Assembly (NCBI RefSeq): GCF_001039355.2
Contig: NW_019773559.1
Span: 1-44,395, forward strand
Reading direction: 5' to 3'
Length of the DNA: 44,395 nt
From: Lingula anatina
Lineage: Eukaryota; Brachiopoda; Lingulata; Lingulida; Lingulidae
Numbering within the stretch: the stretch's first letter is position 1; the number at the start of each line of letters is the position of its first letter. This document shows, one piece after another, positions 36,370 through 44,395 of this stretch. The notes beneath the pieces were generated by a model. It saw nothing but the letters and a program-made list of their open reading frames with translations, made no database searches and had not been told where the DNA came from. Position numbers and translations under genes: made by a program.

Positions 36370-37028
36370 CTCTGCATACCACTAGGAAGGTGGTTGGCGC
36401 AAGCCAAATACAACAAAACTTGAGTGTTTGTCTGATAAGATGACAAATTAACAAAACTCAAGAAAAACTTGCTGTTGCAAAATTTGGCTGTGATTGTGGA
36501 TATTTAAAGGTGATTCCTCTTGACTAATTTTGTTTTCAGGAAGGAAAGCTCAACAATCTTACGTATAAAGTTGTAATAGTTAAAATTGAGTCTGGGACAC
36601 CAAACATTTTTAACATTTTAAATCGAGGCATCATCGCTTTTTGTGGTTTATTTACAATCTAACGTTTGAATACCTAATGATGGAGAGATTCCAATGTAGG
36701 ATAAAAGAGAAGTGCAATGCATGGTTGTTTCAGGTCTGCATAATAATAAGTTCATCACTAGTGTTATTTTTATGTGTTTGTTATGAGAATGCTTTTAAAA
36801 GGTTGCATTTTTCTAAAAATTACATTTTCCATTCAGTGTTGTCATCGCTGCTAGACGTCTACTGGTTTGAACACAAAATTAATTTGTTTCATATAAATTT
36901 ACTGGGTTTGTTTTAGTGAAAATACAGATCAAGCTCAAAACATCACTTGCTTGATTCATTTCGGAGTTATCACAATTTTGTATAATATTCAATATATTTT
37001 TGTACCTGTTAGTCAAATATTTACCTAT

Positions 37029-37034
37029 AATAAA
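37029..37034 (+). terminator. Candidate SWT1 poly(A) signal
   Basis: AATAAA followed by a T-rich stretch (TTTTCCTGTTTGTT), about 660 bp after the SWT1 stop codon. The T-rich downstream context is what a cleavage site needs. Confidence 0.45.
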
Positions 37035-37214
37035 TTTTCCTGTTTGTTATTGGATTGGTTTTTATTTACCATCTCTTAAAGGGTTTGTGGAAAAGACATT
37101 TAAAATGAATTTTTATTTGACAGACATTTTTCAGAATCCTTTTCAATTTTTATGCACTCCCACTTTGGAAAAAAGTTTTAAACATCATGCTAAAAACACT
37201 TTCATATAAAAACA

Positions 37215-37220
37215 TTTATT
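37215..37220 (-). terminator. Candidate HMCES poly(A) signal
   Basis: TTTATT on the plus strand gives AATAAA in the minus-strand transcript, about 280 bases after the HMCES stop codon. A second hexamer-like site is not obvious closer to the stop. Confidence 0.45.
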
Positions 37221-37501
37221 TCTATAAAAATAAACATATTCCAACTATAAAAACAGAACTAGATCTACATCTACAACAAGCCCCTTCCCCTTTCTTTAGA
37301 ATTTATTTACATGTTTCAGTACATCATATTGCAAATTGTCTTACATGGGTGAAACTGGGAAGAACTGGAAATCCTGAAAATATACCCTTTCTCACTGCAT
37401 TCAGACCAACTGAAAACAGCCATCACAGGACCACTTCAACACGATATGAGAGAATTTTTTCCTCACAGTTAAATGCAATGATAGCAGCTACAGCATAAAT
37501 G

Positions 37502-40500
37502 TCAGTTTTCAATCTTGGGCTTCTTTGTAACGTGTTCATCATCTTTATCATTCACGCTTTTATTAACCGTGTTACTACTGCTATCAGCGGATACCCCCTT
37601 TGCCAAGTTAACATTTGCACTGGACTTTCTCTTACTGCTAGATACTGCACTGGAAGAATCTTGAAGTTTTCCCTTCCCCAGCCACGCCTGCATCATATTG
37701 GCACTGGCAGAAGTCTTCTTTTTGCTAAATTAAAAATAAAATTAAATAATCATCAGAGATATAATAATTTAATCTTTTAAGATTAAAACATAATCTAACA
37801 ATCTATTAATGAATTTTACTTAATACGTCTAATATTTTCACATGATAGAAATGTGAACCATGCACACTGTCATCTGTGAATTACACATTTTCTCCCTAAA
37901 TTTTTTTCATTAAAAAAAAAACATTAAACATATTTTGAGAGGCCAAAGTTGCCTCCTGGGTATGAACCAAGTGACTTTCTCTGAAGCAAGCTGCAATACC
38001 CAAAAAAATATTTCAAGCTGGAAGCACATTTCCACAAATGCCAAATTCTACCTACTTGAGGTCGACAGCCTTCACACATTCTGGAGAGTTGTTTCTGGAA
38101 TTATTCACCAATGTGGACACTGGGTGATACTGGAGACAGGATGCTGGATGAATGACACTTACTGCCTGAAACAATATAAATCACACCTTTGAGGAAATTT
38201 CTTCTACATCATAGAAATAACTTAATTCTGATCACAAAAAAGGTCAATTTACTCTCAACTGTTTGTTTGATTGTTTTTGTTTGTTTGTTTGTGACCTCAT
38301 TTCATGACTTGAAAAATTTTGTTCAACATTTGTACAGCTGTGTTAATTATTTAATTTTTTGCTTCACGACTGACATTTACTGTCTTTATTACAATTCAAA
38401 CAATATGCCCTAGATATGCATACAATATGATGTGACACCTGACAAACCTCTTTCAATGGCACCTCCCCAAAGTCCAACCACTGTTTCACATCTTCATCAG
38501 TCTCCAGTATGGCCTAAACAAAGAACATTAAGTGGTGCCAGATCAATGTGTTTGAATAATTGTATAAAAAAAATGGCACCACTGTGCCTCCTGAAAATCA
38601 CCTTTACCTTAAATAGACAACAACCCTTCAGTTTAGTGGGAAAAGGGTCATAAAATGTATCTTCCTGTAGTAAAGGATGATGGTTAATGAATCTGTTTAG
38701 ACGTTCAAAGTTAGTAAATCTTTTTTTTTTTTTTTTTTTTGGTAAGAATCTCTTAACAGATAATTACAGAGGGTAACAATCTATGTAGGTCCATGTACAT
38801 TTATTGAGGAATTTTAAATCTCATATGAAAAGTTATCCCTTTCAGGATTCAGTTTTCTCAAGTGTTAACAGAGCTACTAAAGGCATACTGTGTTGATCAC
38901 TTACTGGCATTCTGTGGTGGAGCCAGGAAAGGGAAGGGGAAGCCTCGACAGTGATAACACTGTAGGTGTATAAAGGTTCTCCATCCTAGAAATAAACTCA
39001 ATGTCTCAGTACCAAGTATAGGTCTTTCAGACTGTAAAAACTGTTGCAAAACAAAGCAGCAAAGCTGTCAAATGTACAGACGACAAGAAAGAAAATAATC
39101 CAATCAAGTTGGTTCGCCAATTTGAGCGGCATGTCATTCATCCTTGTAATTTTTTTTCCATTTTATTTGTATAATAGTGGATAAAATGTGCTGAAAAAAG
39201 CAAAAAACAGCATAACTTTTTGAAAACTTTAATCAGAGAAGCCACGTGACTCACCTTATTATCAGATCCCTTCCACGTATCAAAAACACCTGCCATGGTG
39301 AGCAACCTGCTTCTATCACACTCATCTAAAATATGTAGGTGAAGTACATAAAGAACCTGGTGACAAAAATTAGACTACGAAAATTAATAAAGTAATTGAT
39401 GCATGTTCATGTGCACTAAATCAGGGGGAGTGTAAAATTGTGAATTCTGACTATTTTTTAAAAAAACTTATATGTGAAAATCTCATTTATTACATTACCA
39501 GGCATTTAAGTTGTTGTTTTTGAAGACTTGTGGTCATGTAGATATTTAGTAATACAATGGTAATATCTATGATTCTATTATTTTCAGTTCTTGGCTATCT
39601 TCTACTATTTTCACCTGTTTTCTTTTCCTCTTCCTTTTCACTTTTCACTGAAACACCGAGTTCTTCAGTATCTGATGTTGCATCTTTTGGGAAATATATA
39701 AAATAAGGTTGCTTTTTGCCATCTTCAGTTGTATTCCATTCATAATACCTAAAACAAACCAGTATAAACATTTGATCTTATAACCTAATCTTTAGGAAAA
39801 TAATTACTCCCAAGAAGTATATCTACACACAGCAATTTTTACCTGCAACAAAAATTTCAGAGGCATGAATTAAAATATAAATTTTCCTCTGTAAAAGCTA
39901 TTTCATTTTTTACTTTTCTTTTATTCATTTATTTCTTTATTTATTGGGCATTTAGGAGACTTTCAAAATCTGCTAATCACAAATAATGTTTTAATCACAA
40001 ATGTCATTAAACTTGTTATCATTGACCAAACCATGACAAAAAAACAAATTCAACTTAAATCGATTTATATTTGAGAAAAGATTGTCTTAAAAAAAATTTT
40101 TTTTTTTGAGATGTCAAACAACCCTGAGGAGATCCTTACCCATCAGCTAAGACCACACATCTCCCTCCTCTCTGTAGGGGCACCTTGAAGGAAGCTTTCT
40201 GTAGCATACTGTCACTTCTGCAGTTGTTCATTTTATATTCCACTTTATTTGGATCCCCTTTGTGCCAGCGGGGCACCAATCCCCAACGCATTGGCAGGAT
40301 AACTCGCTCACATTCAGACGGTTCTTCAAAATGCTTTGCAGAGACTAAGACAGGCCTGTAAGATTTAAATGTTATGTACAGTACACACGTAATATAGATT
40401 CATACATTTTACTCTAACTGCATACACATATTCAACACTGTTTTGACTGAGATTAAGTATAGAAACATTCCACGGTATTTACTTTTTTTAGTATAACGAA

Positions 40501-41401
40501 ATCAAATTGGGAACTAAAAAGCAAGGCTGGCACACATACAGTTACATGTACATTGAACAAAATGAATTTCACCCACTGACTACAGTGCCAATTAGAAATC
40601 AAATATTTGTCTATCTAAACATTGAAAACAGTGAAATTGTCTTTGGTGAACGAAATATATATGATGTGTGTGTGTGTGTGTTTTAATTTTTATAAAAATA
40701 ATTGTCATATCTGGTATTTTAAATCGTGAATCAAAAAAGCGTACGTGTTTTGTCCTGGAGACATGTTAAAGGATGGCCGATACTTTCCCTCGTCCTGCCG
40801 CCAGTTTGGTTGTACTTTCTTTCCATTCTGCGTATACTGACATCTTTTGCATATTTCTTTTGGAGCTAAAGTGCTACAACAGAAATGTCACATTTTAATG
40901 CTTGAATGGATACAGCCAAGAATCCATCACCAGAAATGTTAAAACAAAAGTTTAAATCATATATAAGACAAGCCCTCAAAAGTCAAATTAACCTTCTCTA
41001 AACTACAAATTCAATTAATTGTACTCTGTGTGTGTGTGTGTGAGTGTGTGTGCGTGTGTACGACCCTGATGAAAACATGTCTTGGTCAGTCTAATAGTTT
41101 CAGTTTCAGTTTATTGAAACTCACAGCTAGCTGTGTACAATCGACAAAGAGATGCCAGAAATTTTCAAAACAACCATGTATTTAGTTTTGCTTTTATTAG
41201 AAACAAGTTTTACGTCTCTCATATTACTTTGAATTGTTTATATTCATTTTAAGATAAAATAAGACAAACGGGGTTTCCACTAATCCAAAATAGTGACAGT
41301 CGGTATCATTTTGGCCCGTTAGTAACGAAACATTTGGATGCAGAACAAAACCTTTGCATTTTTAGATGATGGTTCACTTACCAGGCCGTTCTCCCACACA
41401 T
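37502..41401 (-). CDS. HMCES: Abasic site processing protein HMCES (SRAP domain)
   Basis: HMCES shields abasic sites in single-stranded DNA at replication forks by a covalent link through its N-terminal cysteine. Nine exons in transcription order: 41401-41382, 40873-40745, 40355-40140, 39748-39615, 39325-39255, 38985-38905, 38513-38448, 38165-38056, 37724-37502 (TGA). They give 349 residues against 354 in human. The start MCGRTA puts the crosslinking Cys directly after the initiator Met. Other SRAP blocks are PMRWGLVPRW (residues 71-80), NNCRSD (93-98), LADGYYEW with the active-site Glu at 125, RLLTMAGVFDTW, LHHRMP with the active-site His at 213/214, and NNSRNNSPEC. The C-terminal 75 residues are serine- and lysine-rich. 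They contain MMQAWLGKGK, resembling the QWLK motif near the end of the human protein, and end KKPKIEN. All catalytic residues are intact. It converges on SWT1. Confidence 0.96.
38721..38740. repeat. T20 homopolymer
   Basis: Twenty consecutive T on the plus strand in the HMCES intron 38514-38904, so poly(A) in the transcript. It could be a retroposon tail, but I see no SINE body next to it. TTTG tetramer runs occur at 38260-38293 and at 15741-15762. Confidence 0.85.
41382..41401 (-). other. HMCES: HMCES first coding exon (20 coding bases with catalytic Cys2)
   Basis: Only six codons plus two bases (MCGRTA and the start of a Cys codon) precede the donor GTAAGT. The catalytic cysteine thus sits in a tiny coding part of the first exon, with the 5' UTR presumably making up the rest. 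The Met-Cys-Gly start allows Met removal, needed to expose the Cys amine. Confidence 0.85.
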
Positions 41402-41560
41402 GATAACCAGCTGTATGCAAAAAAAAATGGAGGGATTTGAAGTTTACTCTAGCTCAGCCAAATATATACACTTGCTGTACCCTCACCGGAAACGACATTC
41501 GGGTCATTGAGGTCAAAGAAACAACCAATCAGATGCAAGGATCGTGAAGCCTGCCCAGGC
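41402..41560 (-). promoter_or_regulatory. HMCES: HMCES promoter-proximal region
   Basis: Just upstream of the HMCES ATG are an ETS-type core ACCGGAAAC at 41485-41493, a nuclear-receptor-like half site AGGTCA at 41510-41515, and a CCAAT box at 41525-41529. The sequence beyond (to about 41585) is GC-richer than its surroundings. Together these suggest a TATA-less housekeeping promoter. Individual short sites are weak evidence. Confidence 0.45.
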
Positions 41561-41599
41561 AGCAGCGCAGGCCTGCCTGAGTTTGTCAGGTTGCATTAC

Positions 41600-43900
41600 T
41601 AAGCATGGATCTGAACATGTGTAGTGACTATTGCATTCTCTGCCTACGACTGTTGGGAAATCTTAACTTAAAGTCAAAACAAACTGTGCCTGGAATTTTG
41701 GACAACAACATTTCCTTGCACTTTTGTGCCATATTTTTAAATAAAAGTGCCTTGCTGTTTAGTTTGGGGTAGTGGCGTTGTTCCCGATAATTAACTGACT
41801 AAAAAGGGGGGGGGACCCACGTTTGACCAGTCAATATTGATAGAATGTCAACAAGCGCCACTGACCATAAATTGTAGGGAAATCAGAAGATTTTTCTGCA
41901 TTATTTAAACAAATGTAGGCTAGTCTGTTCTGGATTTTTTAGTATTGATCCCACCAAAAAAAAAACTGTTTTTGGTTTTGTGCCACACTGTGGACTTAAA
42001 TTGGCACCTCCACGCACCCACCCTGAAAAAATATTAAGAGAGAGAGAGAAACTCAGATTTAGCCTGATTTAGGCCTAGCTGATGTGATCGTTAAACATGT
42101 AGGCCCTATAAATAAATAGATGTGTCATTTTGACTTATTAAAAGGCCTGGACGTGTACGCTAGATCAAAAAGTCAAATTTAGGCCTATAATATTTTTTTA
42201 AATATTTGTATTTTGTTTTGAGTTTATGGCTACACGGTGGAAGAAATTAATAAGGAACTGTTCACTGTTTGATGGGGTACACAAAAGTGTGAAACGGGCT
42301 TGCGTTTTGCCTTCTCAAAAGGTGTAGCCTAAGCCCTAGCCGACCCCCCAACCCTCACCGATTTGGATCTAGGACACAGCAGGTCTATATTCTGTATATT
42401 CTAGCTGGGTCCTAGTTTGGCTGAGAGTCCTACAAGAAGTACCTGAGATCTCTAATAATTATAGTCAGCGATTAGTTTTAAAACAAAATATATTGCTACT
42501 TATATGTGAAACAAAAACGTTCACGCCATGTAGGCCTACGCACGCTTTCAAATATCATAAATCTATAGGGCTTGTAGGCCTATTTGGCACGCAAGGGGAA
42601 TATTAGGCCAAACACACACACACGCACGTACACACACACACACACTATTGATAACAATTATTATCATTATTGTAATAATAATAATTAATCTGCCAATGGT
42701 TTTGCGTCACCAATTTTTCTGATCTTTACTGAAAATGGGGCCGGGTTCGTTAATTAAAGAGATGAAGGCGAGTTTTAAAATTATTAATTATTATTTTTCA
42801 GTTCGAATTTAGATTGTTATTGATAAATTTAATGTTACAGGTCTTCCAAAGCATTTAAATTACGCTCTAATTGTTTATTGAAAAAATCGTGACGTTCAAA
42901 AGTAAATAAAAACCACTCTCTTACGGGAAATCATTACAGACCTATGCCATGAAGCGCTCCCATTAGCAGCCAGCAGAGTATAGGCCTTATCATGCATGAC
43001 GTATGCCCCCACCTCAGCTAAACTGGTTTTTGTCATGATGTAAACCATTACATAGGCTAGTCAAAGGTAGATACGTCGTAAGCACGGTTTTAAATAGGCT
43101 ACTCTTTAAAACAAGGTAGCCTAGGCCTACAGACCTCCTCTACGGAGGGGTAAAGGCTACCCTGAGCGTCAGGTTCAATGCGCGCGACAGCTTCTTCTTT
43201 TTTTACCTGATCATAAGAGAAAGGTGTGATTAAAAAAATAAAATAAAGAAGTTAGCAAGCGCAACTGGTAGGCCTACTTTCTCAGGGATTTTCCCGAAAA
43301 TGAACTTTTAGGTTAGAGATACACATGTATGTTGTTTGATGTTTTAAAGCGACAGTTCGGATCCTCGCTTATTCAATTTAGACCCCAATGTTAAGGATAA
43401 TATGGCATGCATTTTGTATTGGACACATTGTCTTATCCATTAATCTTACATTAAAATGTCTTTATGAACGATTTTTGTTAGAATTGGAGATACAATGTCA
43501 TTATCCAAAGTTTTGCAGCCAGACTATCTCTGTAGGCCTACAAGGCCAAGCAGGCCAATTGCTCACAAAAGATTTTGCTGTTCTACCTACAGAGGAGATG
43601 AATTATTTGTGTATGTATGCACTTTAAAAAGTTGCACTCATTTTTATCCAAAGTTGTGATAATAGTGACTAATCCACCGACTAACCCAAGGTTTCATGAC
43701 TTTTCACTTAAGGCTGTGTGTAGGCCTATGCCCATAGTTCAATGAACGCAAATCCATATGTCCCACAATGCAACACTACTTGATCTAATTTGAATAGACA
43801 CAATCTAGCTGTTTTTTACAACAGAAATGTATCTGGTCCATAATTATCAAATCTGCAGTAAAGTTGTTCGGTCAGATACTTATTTGCAGGTTCTTTTTTC
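41600..43900. other. Intergenic DNA with TAGGCCTA cluster
   Basis: No exon or RNA gene was recognised. Eight exact copies of the palindrome TAGGCCTA lie at 42070, 42180, 42531, 42575, 43122, 43269, 43533 and 43721, with several one-base variants between them. I saw no exact copy in the rest of the window. A CA repeat lies at 42610-42646 and a GA run near 42040-42050. A plus-strand open frame at 43388-43627 looks non-coding. Confidence 0.6.
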
Positions 43901-43979
43901 GCCGTATCTTAACTATCACAACTATTTAATTGATCCAATGAGAACCTACCTTTTAAAGTTTTCAAAGGTTTACTAAGTA

Positions 43980-44243
43980 TATTTTCATTGGCTGAATTTG
44001 ACCTCTCACGTGACCTCAGGATCTGTAAATTCAGGGACGGTATCTCCACCGATAAAGTTATGTGAATGTATGAAGTCAAAATACTCGTCTTTTCGGGTGT
44101 AGATGAGTAGACGGAGTCTTGATTCATTACAATTCACACAGGCGTCGATCACATCTGAAGGATTAAGGACAGACTCCCACGCTACAAGGCGTGGCCAGAC
44201 ACCAAATTTGGGTGGTGTTTTGACTTGGAAGCACTACTTCCAA
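43980..44243 (+). promoter_or_regulatory. Probable promoter and 5' leader of the 44.2-kb gene
   Basis: Upstream of the ATG at 44244 are an inverted CCAAT box (ATTGG, 43987-43991) and a perfect E-box TCACGTGA at 44006-44013 of the USF/TFE type, with GC content rising towards the start. The ATG is in a strong context and overlaps a YY1-like AAAATGGCCG. No TATA box was seen. Confidence 0.4.
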
Positions 44244-44279
44244 AATGGCCGAACCTACTACTGGCACCTTGTATTACCA
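44244..44279 (+). CDS. Possible first coding exon of an unidentified gene (3' partial)
   Basis: ATG at 44244 has A at -3 and G at +4. Twelve codons (MAEPTTGTLYYQ) end exactly at a consensus donor CAG|GTGAGT, phase 0. The rest of the gene lies beyond the window, and I do not recognise the protein. A longer frame opening at an ATG at 44103 also stays open across the same donor in another phase, but its start context is weak. The exon call rests on the promoter-like upstream sequence, start context and donor only. Confidence 0.4.
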
Positions 44280-44395
44280 GGTGAGTATTAGCTACGCTGG
44301 TGAACACAGATGTATCTTCTTTTCACACTATTCAGTTCACATACACATTAAACATTCTGGTCACTCAATGTTTTTATGCGACCTACATAAATCTG

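Larger units (their letters stand above)
36370..37501. other. Convergent 3' UTRs of SWT1 and HMCES
   Basis: No exon is seen between the two stop codons, which face each other. A plus-strand AATAAA at 37029-37034 could end SWT1. A TTTATT at 37215-37220, AATAAA on the minus strand, could end HMCES. Those ends would leave the transcripts about 100-150 bp apart with little or no overlap. Sequence is AT-rich. Confidence 0.55.

Noticed and set aside
43388-43627. Plus-strand frame of 79 codons in intergenic DNA
   Set aside because: There is no recognisable family, it contains a TAGGCCTA copy, and no splice or promoter context supports it.
1-44395. tRNA, rRNA, CRISPR arrays, operons and viral genes
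   Set aside because: I saw no cloverleaf with A/B boxes, no rRNA blocks, no spaced repeats and no viral or retroelement proteins on either strand by eye.

Overview
The window reads as nuclear DNA of a bilaterian animal, most likely a marine invertebrate. It is AT-rich, the genes are split into many short exons by introns of roughly 0.1-1.8 kb with normal GT-AG junctions, and simple repeats and short inverted-repeat elements lie between exons. I cannot name the species. The spliced proteins are strongly animal-like but clearly diverged from vertebrate orthologues. I assembled every gene model by hand from splice signals, reading-frame phase and remembered protein families. No search was run.

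Layout. (1) 1-1902: a large intron of the first gene, with no exon of that gene visible. (2) 1903-16916, plus strand: the last 23 exons of a FRAS1/FREM-family extracellular matrix gene, best match FREM2. They encode five Calx-beta domains, the conserved C-terminal ectodomain, a transmembrane helix and a tail ending in a PDZ-ligand motif. (3) 16917-21499: its 3' untranslated region, intergenic sequence and the 3' region of the next gene, which converges on it. (4) 21500-27369, minus strand: a complete MAN1B1 gene (ER alpha-1,2-mannosidase I, GH47), 11 coding exons, 656 residues. (5) 27370-28109: a short divergent promoter region shared with the next gene. (6) 28110-36369, plus strand: a complete SWT1 gene (nuclear RNA endoribonuclease with WW and PIN domains), 16 coding exons, 1,063 residues. 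(7) 36370-37501: convergent 3' ends. (8) 37502-41401, minus strand: a complete HMCES gene (abasic-site DNA-protein crosslink shield, SRAP domain), 9 coding exons, 349 residues. (9) 41402-44243: intergenic DNA unusually rich in one 8-bp palindrome. (10) From about 44244: a probable first coding exon of an unidentified plus-strand gene running off the window.

All exon junctions in the four gene models keep the reading frame, which is strong internal support. The four genes act in separate processes (basement membrane adhesion, glycoprotein quality control, nuclear RNA surveillance, DNA repair) and form no pathway; only the MAN1B1/SWT1 pair appears to share a control region. Repeats include two families of short inverted-repeat elements (three and two copies), a 27-bp degenerate tandem repeat in a FREM2 intron, and many microsatellites. 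I did not find a convincing new biological system. The best leads are the short element found near splice sites in three different genes, the TAGGCCTA cluster, a GC-AG intron in FREM2, and two minus-strand open frames inside FREM2 introns.
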